The notes below the pieces were generated by a model. The model did no database searches. It saw only the letters and a program-made list of their open reading frames with translations, and was not told the DNA's origin. 64,000 bases of DNA from Polaribacter atrinae (GTDB lineage: Bacteria > Bacteroidota > Bacteroidia > Flavobacteriales > Flavobacteriaceae): contig NZ_CP150660.1 in the NCBI RefSeq assembly GCF_038023995.1, forward strand, positions 494,501-558,500, read 5' to 3'. Of this stretch, positions 16,904 through 26,727 are shown piece after piece. A program made the position numbers and the translations under genes. Within the stretch, counting starts at the first letter, position 1. Every line of letters starts with the position of its first letter.

Positions 16904-17677
16904 TTAATTCCACATTCCATTAGACTTAGTCAAAATAATAGGATTTTTGTCTGTAATCAATATTGTTTGCTCATGTTGTGTAACGTATCCTCCTTTATTT
17001 CCAACTAAAGTCCAACCGTCATTTAATTCTACAGCAACAGTTGATTTTGTGGAGATGAAAGTTTCAATAGCGACTGTTGTGTTTTTTCTAAATCTTTCAC
17101 GATTAGATTTTACTCTATAGTTTAAAATGTTTTTGGGGCTTTTCATGCAAACTTCTTCCCACTCCATGTCCCGCCAAGTTTTTAATAACTTTAAAGCCAG
17201 ATTTTTTTGCTTCTATTTCTATTAAATGTCCAATATCAGCTATTTTTACACCACCTTTTATGTTGCTTATTGCTTTATTGCTTTATGTAAAATATCTTTA
17301 GAAGCATTTACAAGAGGTTGGTGATTATGAATATCTTTTCCAATTACAAAAGAACCTCCATTATCAGACCAAAATCCGTTTAATTCGGCAGAAACATCAA
17401 TATTTATTAAATCTCCTTCTTTCAATATTTTTTTTGCAGAAGGAATTCCGTGAGCAGCTTCTTTATTTACACTGATACAAGCATACCCAGGAAAATTATA
17501 AGTTTCATAAGGAGCAGATTTAGCCCCATAACTTTTTAAAATTTCAGCTCCATAGTCATCTAATTCCTTCGTTGACATACCAACTTTAGCATGTTTTTTC
17601 ATGAGCTTTAGCGTTGTTCCAACAACTTCACTAACTTTTTGCATGCCGATTAATTCTGCTTCTGTAGTTATAGACAT
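16904..17677 (-). pseudogene. Methionine aminopeptidase (type I, M24), broken by two frameshifts
   Basis: The gene starts at ATG 17677 and codes for a normal M24A N-terminal half up to HKAI. An 8-bp tandem duplication (ATTGCTTT on the + strand, 17269-17276 and 17277-17284) then shifts the frame and brings in a stop at once. The next segment continues in another frame (KIADIGHLIE, GHGVGRSLHEKP). One extra base in a G4 run (17135-17138, + strand; three expected) shifts it again to NILNYRVKSNRERF and a proper C-terminus. All five metal ligands are still encoded: two Asp in NIDVSAELNGFWSD, His in GHG, Glu in IETF and Glu in QHEQT. It is probably a redundant second copy. Confidence 0.88.
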
Positions 17678-17701
17678 TCTTTTTTGTTTTTTTATAAACC
17701 T

Positions 17702-18316
17702 TTATTTAATAGATACGGTTTTGGCGTATTGCATAAAGTAAGACTCAAATCGTTTTAAAATTGGGTCCATTTTTTCTGAATACAATACATATTGGCATTT
17801 ATGTATGCTTTGTGTAATTGCCATTAATGCTGCATACGCAGTTTTCTCAACTAAAAACTCAGCATCGTCTATACTTAAAATCTTTAATTGTGTGGTATTT
17901 ACACCTTCTAATAAAAGCAACTTATTCATGGTTTTAGGCGTAGCAATAAGTACGTCTACACCTTCAAATATTTCTGATTTTAACAACTCTATGTGTTCTC
18001 TATCATCACAAGCATAAATACGTAAAGCATCATATTTAGTGTGTTTTATAAATTCATCATGCAATGCGAGTCCTTTTACAGAGTTTTCTACCAAAACCAA
18101 TGCCCTTGGTGCAGAACCAACTTCTTGACACTTTAACTTATGCAAAGTAGTAAGTACTAGTGTGGTTGTTTTTCCGCTATTTTCTGGAGCTGTACAAAAA
18201 ACGTTTGCACCACTTTTAATAACAGGTATACTTTTACTTTGAAATGGAGTAGGAGTTGTTATTTCTAGAGATTCTAAGATCTCTTTTATATCAGCATGTA
18301 ATTTTTTAAAAGGCAT
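17702..18316 (-). CDS. DEAD-box helicase-like protein, N-terminal RecA domain only
   Basis: A 204-residue protein covering only the first RecA-like domain of a DEAD-box helicase. The Q-motif region (TTPTPFQSKSIP) is present. The Walker A is degenerate, APENSGKTTT. Motif Ib-like LIATPKTM is recognisable, motif II is D-D-A-E (in SIDDAEF) instead of DEAD, and motif III SAT is absent. There is no second RecA domain with motifs V and VI, and no continuing frame downstream, so helicase activity is unlikely. Similar short proteins are common in Flavobacteria as far as I recall, so this is probably a stable family rather than a fresh truncation. Confidence 0.8.
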   Translation of the reverse strand: MPFKKLHADIKEILESLEITTPTPFQSKSIPVIKSGANVFCTAPENSGKTTTLVLTTLHKLKCQEVGSAPRALVLVENSVKGLALHDEFIKHTKYDALRIYACDDREHIELLKSEIFEGVDVLIATPKTMNKLLLLEGVNTTQLKILSIDDAEFLVEKTAYAALMAITQSIHKCQYVLYSEKMDPILKRFESYFMQYAKTVSIK

Positions 18317-18354
18317 ATCTAAAAAAAGGTAAATGTTTGTTGTAAAAATAAAGG

Positions 18355-18362
18355 CAAATATA
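18355..18362 (-). promoter_or_regulatory. Candidate -7 box of the half-DEAD-box gene
   Basis: On the minus strand this reads TATATTTG, matching TAnnTTTG, about 39 nt before the ATG at 18316. A convincing -33 TTG is not seen. Confidence 0.35.
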
Positions 18363-18749
18363 CAATTTAATTGACGTAGTCATTTCTTTTAAGAGCTCCA
18401 TTTTATAGGAACCTTGAACAGAAATTTACACTAAACAATTCCCAATGTTTTCTTGGGGTGAATTAAAAGAATTGGGAGTACAGAATTTAAGGTTAAAATT
18501 GTCTTAGAAATATAGATGTCAGAATAATAGATAAAATAAATACACTTAAAAAAGGCTCAATTAAATAGGTTGCTTTAAGTGTATGTATTCTTCCTCTTTT
18601 TTTAAGTCAGATAAGACCTGTTTTTATGATTTTTTGGAGGTTTAAAAAGTAAATATATGTGTGTAAATATTTTAAGAAAAATATATCATAATTACTTAGG
18701 TTATAAAGAACTAATTCAATTGTTTTGCAGATTCAAAACTTTAGAATAA
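18363..18749. other. Intergenic region before marC with a hairpin
   Basis: No gene. An inverted repeat pairs ATACACTTAAA (18540-18550) with TTTAAGTGTAT (18574-18584), followed by a pyrimidine-rich run ending in T7. It resembles a terminator with a large loop, but no plus-strand gene lies directly upstream. Confidence 0.4.
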
Positions 18750-19373
18750 ATGGATAATTTAATAACCTTTGCAATAACTGTTTTTACAGGCTTTTTTGCA
18801 ATAACCAACCCGATCTCGAACATGACGGTTTTTGTGTCTTTAACGAGAGGTTTGGACAAAGAAACGAAAAGAGACATTAACAAACGAAGTAATATTATTG
18901 CTTTTGTAATTGTAACTGTTTTTGTGCTTTTAGGTAAATATATTTTTGAACTGTTTAATATAAGTGTCCCTGCATTTAAGATTACAGGTGGTATTTTAAT
19001 ATTTTACATAGGATTTGAAATGCTACAATCTAAAAAATCTGATGTAAAAAACATTAAAAATGTAGATGTTGATGAAGATATTGCAATATCTCCATTGGCA
19101 ATTCCTATTTTGGCAGGTCCAGGAACCATTGTAACTGCAATGAATTTTGTGGCGAATGTACAAACCATACACATCTTTTTAGTGATTGCTATCTTCGGAA
19201 CCATGAGTTTAATTACTTTCTACACGTTTAGATTGAGTGATTTAATAGTAAAAGTAGTGGGGAATAACGTGATTTCTGTAATTGGTAAAATAATGGGTTT
19301 AATCATTGCCATTATTGGTACAGGTATGGTAATAACAGGTATTAAAATTTCTTTTGATTTGATTACCACATAA
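18750..19373 (+). CDS. MarC-family integral membrane protein
   Basis: A 207-residue protein with six hydrophobic helices. MarC hallmarks are visible: ITNPISNMTVFVSLT near 18, ITGGILIFYIGFEML near 80, and SPLAIPILAGPGTI near 110. The family (UPF0056) was once linked to multiple antibiotic resistance in E. coli, but that role was not upheld and no transport function is established. It is monocistronic and ends at the strong bidirectional terminator 19434-19473. Confidence 0.93.
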   Translation: MDNLITFAITVFTGFFAITNPISNMTVFVSLTRGLDKETKRDINKRSNIIAFVIVTVFVLLGKYIFELFNISVPAFKITGGILIFYIGFEMLQSKKSDVKNIKNVDVDEDIAISPLAIPILAGPGTIVTAMNFVANVQTIHIFLVIAIFGTMSLITFYTFRLSDLIVKVVGNNVISVIGKIMGLIIAIIGTGMVITGIKISFDLITT

Positions 19374-19433
19374 TTCCAAAGTATATTTTTTAGTTGAAAC
19401 TTTTATTTCAAAGGTTTCAATACAATCTTAAAT

Positions 19434-19473
19434 AAAAAAAGCCAGTTAGTAATTTTACTAACTGGCTTTTACT
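19434..19473. terminator. Strong bidirectional terminator between marC and the large T9SS gene
   Basis: Perfect arms GCCAGTTAGTA (19441-19451) and TACTAACTGGC (19456-19466) are flanked by A7 and T4. It serves the two convergent genes. Confidence 0.9.
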
Positions 19474-19488
19474 TTTTAAAAAGAATGC

Positions 19489-22400
19489 TTATTTCTTTAC
19501 AATTTTCATGGTCGTATTCAATTCAGCAATATGCAAGACATAAACACCTGAATACAACCTAGCCATATTGTCTAAAGTTACTTTACCGGTTGATACATCC
19601 ATTTTTTTACTAAAAACAACAGCACCTAACATATCTATAATTTTTACGGTAGCCATTGTTATATTCGTTGATGTATTTAGTTGTAAATGTAATGTATCAT
19701 CAAAAGGAATAGGAAACGTTTTAACCGTATTTACTGTATTATCGTAAACACTTAAAACAGTTCCTCTATTTCCTGGTGAACCTACAGCAGCTTCATTGGC
19801 ATTATTTACTGCAGTTGCAGTAGCAAAGTAAGGTGCTCCGCTTGTGCTGAATTCCCCTTTTTCTATATCATAAGATTGACCTGGATTAGAAGCTGTGTCT
19901 GGATACGTTTCAAAATCTACTATTGTTCCAACTGTTGTTGGCTCTCCAATCCATAATGTTACTGCATCACCACCACCAGATAAACCAGCTCCGGCATACG
20001 TTCCTATTTGAATATCTGTAATGTTATAAACTTCTCCCCAAAGAGCCGTAAAATTAGCGGTGTCTGCAGCATCAATGGCAATTACAGATTCTCCTGGTTG
20101 AATGGCAGTAATTCCATTAATTAATACCGCAGACGCAGGATCTTTAGAATCATCATCAAAATAAAGACCACCTAATTCTGGTGTCCAAGTTAAAGGCCCA
20201 TTGTTTGTAATCTCAAACCAATCTGCAGTAAGATTACTTCCTTCACCATTCCCTGGCCAGATTTCAGTAATATTTAATATTGGCCCTACAAGTTTGTTAT
20301 AAGCGTTAGGCGTATTAATTGCTTCTCCTTCTAAAGGCGTTCCTGTAAATCCATCAAAACCTTCACCATCATAATCATTACGTACCCAATCACTCGTGCT
20401 ATCTGTATCTACACCATTTGGTACACGAGAAGCTCCACCAACTTGGTTCTCATTTCCATCAAAACCAGGGGCTAAATCTAGTGCATATACCAAATCACCT
20501 GTTTGTCCTTCAGAACTCGCAATGCCATCTACAATTGCAGACCAATAAGTAGTATCAATCGTGCCGTCATCATTGGTATCAATATCATCTCCAAGAGTAC
20601 CGTTGTAATCTTTTACTAATAAAAATGTTGTTGCTCCGTTTTCTAGATTATTCTCTTGAAAACTTGTGGTCCAGAAACCGTTTTCATCCGTAGTACCAAC
20701 CGTAAAAGTAGCATCATCAATTAAACCTGTATTTCCACTATCTCCTTCAATCTCTACAAGGGTATAATTAGAATAATCAGTAAAAGGATCTCCATAAATT
20801 TCTAGATATTCTTTTGTATCGGTTCCTGTATGGTCAATTACAAACTCGTTAATTACTGGTGTTTTAACAAATGCTTCACCAACAGTACCTAGAGTAACAA
20901 CATCACTTCTAAATTTTTTCCATTGGTCACGTAAACCTTTATTTTCTTCGCCATCATTATAAATAACGGTAGCACCTAAATCTACTAATAATTTTACAGT
21001 ATCTGTATCTCCATCAGCTCCTAAAAAAGTAGAATTTGGTAAAGCAACCAAGCCTTCAAAAGAACCATTTGCATTTAATGCCGATAAATCTGCATTTCTT
21101 AGTTCTGGTTGGTCTGTACTATTTCCAGTCCAAGTAAATAATTTAAAGTCTGTTTTTGTGCCAAAAGGACCTCCAATTAAGATACATCCATTTTCATTAC
21201 ACTCCATACTTCTTAAACTTCTACCCGCTAAATCAATTAAAATAGGAGTCCCAAAGGTTGCAGAACCAGCTTCCAATCCTGGTAAACTTGTAAAATTAGT
21301 AACAGGTATTACAATGGCTTTATTTTCTATAGTTGCGCTACGCAAACCTAAATAAGCAGTAGTTGTACTGTTGGGAGCAAGGGCTAAGGCTTCTACTTCT
21401 AAAACAGTGTTTAATTTAAAATAGTTAACACCTAATCCATGAAGGTTGTTTTCATCCCAATTTAATAAATCTGCTTGTAAACCGTTGTATTTAGCATTGT
21501 AGGTTAGGGTAGAAGTAGCTCCGGATCCTGATAAAATAGTTGTAAAAATAACCGATCTATCTGCTTCTGCCGTAGAACCCATCCAATAAATAGTGTCTTC
21601 TAATCTAAAAGAACCTTCTAAATCTGCTTCTTTTGTGGAACCTAAATAACTATTAAAATCGATTTCTTTTACAGGTAAACCTGATTGATTTGCGTTGTAT
21701 AAACGAATGGTTTGATCTTCATCATCACCAACCCAAATATAGTTTTCATCAATAGCAATTCCTGTTGATCCGTCTGATGAACCTGTATAAAAACGACTTG
21801 TATTTGGCGTAACAGAAGCTGCTGAGGCTGCATAATTAATGGTATACGTTGCTGCGTTAGCTTCTGCATCTTCTACAGTGATTGTGATGGTTGAGAAACC
21901 AAAAGTATTCGGTATAATTTTTAACAATCTTTCGCCAGTAGTACCTGTAAGCACTAAGTTATCGTTAGACACCACCGCTTCATTACTGCTGTTTACAGAA
22001 ACCGTTAAATCTGCCAAATCTGTATTAGAATCTGAAACTACAAAAGGAATACCAATAGTACTTGCAGGATCGGTTGTGTCATTTACAACACCACTTACAA
22101 AGCCCGAATTTGTTTCTGACACCTCTAAATAAGGAGTTAAATTAGCCGTATCTACCACGATATTTATAGTAGAAGGTGCTATTTTTTCTAAGTTACCAGG
22201 AGATCCTATGGCAGCTTCTCCTTTGTCATTTACAGCGGTAGCAACTGGTAAAAAAGGTGCTTCTCCAAGTACACTAAAACTTCCCTTGGTTACATCGTAA
22301 GATTGCCCTGGGTTTGCTGCTGTATCTGGGTACGCTTCAGAATCTACTCTTGTGCTATTATCGGTTGGAGTAGTAGCACTTACAAATAAATTCACCGTAT

Positions 22401-23337
22401 CTCCACCGCCACCTAATCCTTTTCCGTCATGCGTAGCAATTTGAACATTTGTTAGGTTGTAAACACCGCTCCAAACTGTAATAAACGTTGTAGCGTTTTC
22501 ATCTTTTACTGCTATAATAGATTCTCCTGGGGCAATTGTGGTAACACCATTTAATACTACAGCATCCTCTACATAATCAGCTTCATCTCTATCATCCACA
22601 AAATAAAGGTTTCCCATAGTAGATGTCCATGCTGCAGATCCTGTATTTGTTATTTCAAACCAATCTCCTGTAAGATCATTTCCTTCACCGTTTCCTGCCC
22701 ATATTTCTGTAATTTGTAAATCTGGTTTTGTAGATCCTGTATTTCCTGGAGATGCAATGGCAGCTTCTCCTTCATCATTTACAGCGGTAGCAACCGGAAC
22801 ATACGGTGCCTCACCAATAACACTAAAAGCACCTTTTGTAACATCGTAGGATTGCCCCGGATTTGCTTCTGTATCTGGATACGCTGCAGAAGCTACTCTT
22901 GTACTATTATCTGTAGGAACCGTTGTGCTTATAAATAAATTAACAACATCACCACCTTTACCTAATCCTTTTCCATCGTGTGTTCCTATTTGAAGATTTG
23001 TAATATCATAAACGTCACCCCAAACGGATCTAAATTCTGTAGCATCTTCATCTTTTATGGCGATGATAGATTCTCCTGGTTTAATAACAGCAATACCGTT
23101 TATTAGCACAGCATCGTCTATATAATCAATTTCATCTCTATCATCAATAAAATAAAGGTCTCCCATGGCAGGTGTCCATGCTTCTGATCCCGTATTTGTT
23201 ACCTCAAACCAATCTGCTGTAACATTATTCCCTTTACTATTTCCAGACCAAATTTCTGTGATTTTTAGTGTTGCTTGAGAAAACCCCATAAAATAACTGA
23301 ATAACCCTGCAGTTAATAGTGTAATTTTTTTGTACAT
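19489..23337 (-). CDS. Large secreted protein with repeated lamin-tail-like domains and T9SS sorting domain
   Basis: A 1282-residue exported protein. The signal peptide ends near GFSQ (about 21). Two near-identical lamin-tail-like (LTD) units, each about 180 residues, follow (about 23-205 and 207-390). Each begins with a L-x-I-T-E-I-W-x-G-N motif and ends with EAAIxSPGN. A cadherin-like region (about 395-520) and a beta-propeller-like region (about 525-830) come next. A divergent LTD-like unit (about 835-1015) precedes a third full unit (about 1018-1195). The last 85 residues are a type A T9SS C-terminal domain (TVKTFPIPFDD, YSGVYVLHI, MKIVKK). It is probably surface-attached or secreted; the ligand is unknown. 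Confidence 0.88.
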   Translation of the reverse strand: MYKKITLLTAGLFSYFMGFSQATLKITEIWSGNSKGNNVTADWFEVTNTGSEAWTPAMGDLYFIDDRDEIDYIDDAVLINGIAVIKPGESIIAIKDEDATEFRSVWGDVYDITNLQIGTHDGKGLGKGGDVVNLFISTTVPTDNSTRVASAAYPDTEANPGQSYDVTKGAFSVIGEAPYVPVATAVNDEGEAAIASPGNTGSTKPDLQITEIWAGNGEGNDLTGDWFEITNTGSAAWTSTMGNLYFVDDRDEADYVEDAVVLNGVTTIAPGESIIAVKDENATTFITVWSGVYNLTNVQIATHDGKGLGGGGDTVNLFVSATTPTDNSTRVDSEAYPDTAANPGQSYDVTKGSFSVLGEAPFLPVATAVNDKGEAAIGSPGNLEKIAPSTINIVVDTANLTPYLEVSETNSGFVSGVVNDTTDPASTIGIPFVVSDSNTDLADLTVSVNSSNEAVVSNDNLVLTGTTGERLLKIIPNTFGFSTITITVEDAEANAATYTINYAASAASVTPNTSRFYTGSSDGSTGIAIDENYIWVGDDEDQTIRLYNANQSGLPVKEIDFNSYLGSTKEADLEGSFRLEDTIYWMGSTAEADRSVIFTTILSGSGATSTLTYNAKYNGLQADLLNWDENNLHGLGVNYFKLNTVLEVEALALAPNSTTTAYLGLRSATIENKAIVIPVTNFTSLPGLEAGSATFGTPILIDLAGRSLRSMECNENGCILIGGPFGTKTDFKLFTWTGNSTDQPELRNADLSALNANGSFEGLVALPNSTFLGADGDTDTVKLLVDLGATVIYNDGEENKGLRDQWKKFRSDVVTLGTVGEAFVKTPVINEFVIDHTGTDTKEYLEIYGDPFTDYSNYTLVEIEGDSGNTGLIDDATFTVGTTDENGFWTTSFQENNLENGATTFLLVKDYNGTLGDDIDTNDDGTIDTTYWSAIVDGIASSEGQTGDLVYALDLAPGFDGNENQVGGASRVPNGVDTDSTSDWVRNDYDGEGFDGFTGTPLEGEAINTPNAYNKLVGPILNITEIWPGNGEGSNLTADWFEITNNGPLTWTPELGGLYFDDDSKDPASAVLINGITAIQPGESVIAIDAADTANFTALWGEVYNITDIQIGTYAGAGLSGGGDAVTLWIGEPTTVGTIVDFETYPDTASNPGQSYDIEKGEFSTSGAPYFATATAVNNANEAAVGSPGNRGTVLSVYDNTVNTVKTFPIPFDDTLHLQLNTSTNITMATVKIIDMLGAVVFSKKMDVSTGKVTLDNMARLYSGVYVLHIAELNTTMKIVKK

Positions 23338-23675
23338 ATTTTCTTTTTTAAAATTGCTACAATAATAATCTCGTATTGTTAATATAATTGAAACTCACTA
23401 TTACATATTGGTTAATTAAACCAAGCCTATGTAAAGAAATTATGTATTCTCATCCCTTATTTTGAATATTAAAATGATATGAATTGCATTGGTTTATTCA
23501 ATCTTATCTAACCTAAAAAGTTCTCTTTTAATTAAATCTATTTTTATACATTCGTTTTCTTAAAATAATAAGTAATTAAGTTAATAATGGTGATATCTTT
23601 GAATTTAATTAAACCAATTGCGACTTTTAGATTGGAAATTATAAAAAAAGGTCTCAAAATAAATAAGCATAAATT
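23338..23675. other. Divergent intergenic region
   Basis: It separates the T9SS protein gene from the antiporter gene, and both promoters must lie here. AT-rich, with no clear TAnnTTTG plus TTG pair and no repeats seen. Confidence 0.35.
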
Positions 23676-25508
23676 ATGACAGGAAGTCTACTTTTTGTAG
23701 CAATTATATTGTTGGCAGGAGCAATTATTTGTGTGTCTATAGCCAAACGACTAGGACTCAGTTCTGTATTGGGCTATTTAATAGCTGGTGTAGTAATTGG
23801 CCCTTATATGTTAGGGATTATTGGAGAAGAAGGACAAGATATCATGCATATTGCAGAATTTGGCGTTGTAATTATGTTGTTTTTAATTGGTTTAGAAATT
23901 GAACCTAAGAATTTTTGGAACATGCGTAAAACCATTTTAGGAATGGGAGGTGTGCAAGTTTCTGTAACCATGTTGTTGTCTTATTTTCTATTCACTTCGT
24001 TTGATTATGAACCTAAAGTAGCCTTGGTATTGTCTATGGCTGTAGCACTTTCATCTACCGCTATTGTTTTACAAACGATTAAAGAAAAAGGCTTAATGAA
24101 CACCACATCTGGTGCTGCTGCTTTTTCAATCTTGTTATTTCAAGATATCGTTGTTATTTTTATGATTGGTTCTATACCGTTGTTAGCGAGTTCTAATGCA
24201 GCAGCAATACCTACTAACAACCATAATGGGCACGTAAATTTATTAGATGGTTTGCCAATGGAACTACAAACGTTAGCCATTATTCTATCTGTAGTTTTTA
24301 TTATTGTAGCAGGGCGTTACTTAATAGTGCCTATGTTGCGTAAAGTGGTAAACTCTGGGGTTAGAGAACTGTTAATTGCTGCTGCCTTTTTAATTGTATT
24401 CGGTATTTCATTTGTAATGGAATATGTTGGGTTAAGTCCGGCTTTAGGTGCCTTTTTAGGTGGTGTTGTCTTATCTAACAGTGAGTTTAAACATGAGTTA
24501 GAAAGTACCTTAGAACCTTTTAAAAACCTAATGTTAGGCTTGTTTTTTATTGCCGTTGGTGCTTCTGTTAATTTTATTGTTATTGCAAACAGTCCTTTAA
24601 CCATTGCAGGTATTTTAATTGCTGTAATCTTTATAAAAGCCCTTGTTTTATTTATGGTAGGACTTTTATTTAAATTAAAAATAGATCAGAATTTATTATT
24701 GACTTTTAATTTATCGCAGGTAGGAGAATTTGCTTTTGTATTGCTTTCCTTTGCTTTTCAGTCTAGTATTTTGGGGCAAGAGCAATTAGATATTATGCTT
24801 GTGGTAACTGCATTAACTATGGGAATTACACCTATTATTGGTATGGTTAATGAGCATTTAATTCTGCCTAGAATCGGTACCAAAGAATCGGTTAAAAGAC
24901 CGATGGATGAACATACAAAATCAGAAAAAATTATCTTGGTTGGGTTTGGTCAATTTGGTAGTACCATTGGGCGTTTTTTAAAATCTCATGATATAGAAAC
25001 TACTATTTTAGATCATGACTCTAACCGTGTAGATTATCTTAGAAAATTAGGGTTCGAAGTGTATTATGGAGATGCTACACGAATGGGACTCTTAGAATCT
25101 GCAGGTATTGCAGAAGCTAAATTTTTAATTTGTGCTATAGACAATCCTGCTGCAGCGCTTCAAATTAGTAAACAAGTAAAAGAGAAGTATCCGCATGTAG
25201 AATTAATGGTAAGAGCCAGAAACAGGTATGATGCTTATGATTTTATAAACTTAGGAATTAAAAATATTTATAGAGAAAATTTAGAAACTTCATTAACATT
25301 AGCGAGTGATGTTTTAACCAAAGTAGGCTTCGAAAAAGAAACTTTAAAAAAGCAGGTAGAAAACTTTATAAAGTACGATGAAGAAAGTATCAGACGTTTG
25401 GCTGGAGAGCCTAAAGGCGATGAAAATTATATTGTTAAAAAGCGAGAAGAGTACAAACAACAAGTAGCATCTCTTAAAGAAGATTTTAAAAGAGGTAAAA
25501 TGGAGTAA
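23676..25508 (+). CDS. Cation:proton antiporter, CPA2/KefB type with RCK (TrkA-N) domain
   Basis: A 610-residue membrane protein. The Na+/H+-exchanger-type membrane domain (about 1-385, 12-13 helices) has typical blocks GYLIAGVVIGPY, FGVVIMLFLIGLE and ALSSTAIVLQT. The cytoplasmic RCK domain (about 410-520) begins with a Rossmann motif (GFGQFGSTIGRFL) and has the NAD(H)-site acidic residue in ILDHDSNR. A charged helical tail of about 60 residues closes the protein. KefB/KefC relatives exchange K+ for H+ under control of nucleotide or glutathione adducts; no KefF/KefG partner is adjacent. The gene stands alone. Confidence 0.92.
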   Translation: MTGSLLFVAIILLAGAIICVSIAKRLGLSSVLGYLIAGVVIGPYMLGIIGEEGQDIMHIAEFGVVIMLFLIGLEIEPKNFWNMRKTILGMGGVQVSVTMLLSYFLFTSFDYEPKVALVLSMAVALSSTAIVLQTIKEKGLMNTTSGAAAFSILLFQDIVVIFMIGSIPLLASSNAAAIPTNNHNGHVNLLDGLPMELQTLAIILSVVFIIVAGRYLIVPMLRKVVNSGVRELLIAAAFLIVFGISFVMEYVGLSPALGAFLGGVVLSNSEFKHELESTLEPFKNLMLGLFFIAVGASVNFIVIANSPLTIAGILIAVIFIKALVLFMVGLLFKLKIDQNLLLTFNLSQVGEFAFVLLSFAFQSSILGQEQLDIMLVVTALTMGITPIIGMVNEHLILPRIGTKESVKRPMDEHTKSEKIILVGFGQFGSTIGRFLKSHDIETTILDHDSNRVDYLRKLGFEVYYGDATRMGLLESAGIAEAKFLICAIDNPAAALQISKQVKEKYPHVELMVRARNRYDAYDFINLGIKNIYRENLETSLTLASDVLTKVGFEKETLKKQVENFIKYDEESIRRLAGEPKGDENYIVKKREEYKQQVASLKEDFKRGKME

Positions 25509-25638
25509 TAAAGTTGTTATTTAGGTTGATGTATTTAAGGAGTTGTAATACAGATAGATATAAATAATAATCACAGCTTTCAACAACTATAAAACAGCTT
25601 TCTCAACAATAAGGTTAGCTGTTATAATTAAAAAAATG

Positions 25639-25664
25639 AGTCCTGCTTTGGTAGGACTTTTTTT
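25639..25664 (+). terminator. Rho-independent terminator after the antiporter gene
   Basis: AGTCCT (25639-25644) pairs with AGGACT (25653-25658) with additional inner pairs, followed by T7. It lies 130 nt after the stop codon. Confidence 0.75.
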
Positions 25665-25754
25665 ATTCGGATTAGTGCCAAACAGGAGGAAAGCTACTTT
25701 TTATAATTAGTAGTACTACGACAGAATTACTATTTATTAGAGCAAATTTTAGGC

Positions 25755-25802
25755 AAAAAAATACCCAAAAATTAAAACATAAAGTTCTAATTTTTGGGTA
25801 TT
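25755..25802 (-). terminator. Rho-independent terminator of the outer-membrane barrel gene
   Basis: Perfect 15-bp arms AATACCCAAAAATTA (25760-25774) and TAATTTTTGGGTATT (25788-25802) are followed on the minus strand by a T7 run. Confidence 0.9.
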
Positions 25803-25821
25803 AAAGAGATTTCTTTTTTAA

Positions 25822-26727
25822 TTATTTTTTAGAACCACTAAATTTATAAGTAACTCCAAAGTTTAATCCGAAAGAAGAATAAGGTACTTTTTGAGATAAT
25901 TTTTTTGTGTGATCTGAATCTGGTGCTTGCGCTTGAGCTGCTGCTTCTGCATGAGATAATTCATCTACATAAGTTGTTGTTCTATAAACATCTGTTGCAC
26001 TTCCAGTAGGTGTTGGTAAATTATCTAAAGAATAAAATCCAGCAACCGCAACAGTACCATCAGGTAAAACAATATCTGTATTAAACTCTGTTATCTCAGA
26101 ATCTTTTCTTTTCAAACTAATTCCGTAATATTCTGCTTCTACAAAAAGAGCAAAATTTTCATCTAAATCAAATGAATATCCCAATGCACCTACAAAGCCT
26201 AAAGGAAAGTGTCCATGATAATCTTCCACATAATTGGTTTCAGAATAAGAACCACTAGGTAAATTTTGAGCTGATGCTTGTGCATCTGTAAAGTAAGACT
26301 TGTTAGAAATAACAGCTTCTGTTTTTCCTCCAATTTTTAATAAAGCACCAATACGTCCGTAAAAGTTCTCTGTAAAATTATAAACCATAGAAGCAGAGGC
26401 TCCAAATGCACGAGCTCTTGCAACTGCGTTTACTTCTGCTACTGTTGGTATAGATGTTTTGTTAATTGTTTGGTCTGCACCGTGTAAATATCCTACAGAT
26501 AAATCTAATCCAAATTTTTCATTTAAAAAGTATGTACCTCTTATCTGAACATTTGAACCTTCTCCGTAACTACCACAATTATTTTCTGTACTTGTTGTAG
26601 TTGTTGTGGTTCCTAATTGCATTCCTGCACTACTCATTGCGTACCCTGTGCTAGCAGATACTTGAAATTGTGCAAAAGATGCTGTACTAACTAAAATTGC
26701 TGCTACTGCTGTAATTAATTGTTTCAT
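25822..26727 (-). CDS. Outer-membrane beta-barrel protein
   Basis: A 301-residue exported protein. The signal peptide is MKQLITAVAAILVSTASFAQ, cut after residue 20. The rest alternates polar and hydrophobic residues as expected of an OmpA/OprF-like barrel: NVQIRGTYFLNEKFGLDLSVGY, read in two halves, then FYGRIGALLKIGG, FALFVEAEYYG, and a C-terminal strand ending NFGVTYKFSGSKK. One loop is unusually rich in Ala/Gln (HAEAAAQAQAP, about 268-279). No specific channel function can be inferred. It is monocistronic with a perfect terminator. Confidence 0.8.
   Translation of the reverse strand: MKQLITAVAAILVSTASFAQFQVSASTGYAMSSAGMQLGTTTTTTSTENNCGSYGEGSNVQIRGTYFLNEKFGLDLSVGYLHGADQTINKTSIPTVAEVNAVARARAFGASASMVYNFTENFYGRIGALLKIGGKTEAVISNKSYFTDAQASAQNLPSGSYSETNYVEDYHGHFPLGFVGALGYSFDLDENFALFVEAEYYGISLKRKDSEITEFNTDIVLPDGTVAVAGFYSLDNLPTPTGSATDVYRTTTYVDELSHAEAAAQAQAPDSDHTKKLSQKVPYSSFGLNFGVTYKFSGSKK

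Noticed and set aside
16904..17167. Separate 87-aa gene
   Set aside because: It is the C-terminal part of the frameshifted methionine aminopeptidase.
16904..17677. Programmed ribosomal frameshifting in the aminopeptidase gene
   Set aside because: An exact 8-bp tandem duplication and a homopolymer gain explain the frame changes better; no slippery site with a structure was seen.
21839..22132. Antisense open frame within the large T9SS gene
   Set aside because: Shadow of a low-stop-density repeat protein; no start signal or family match.
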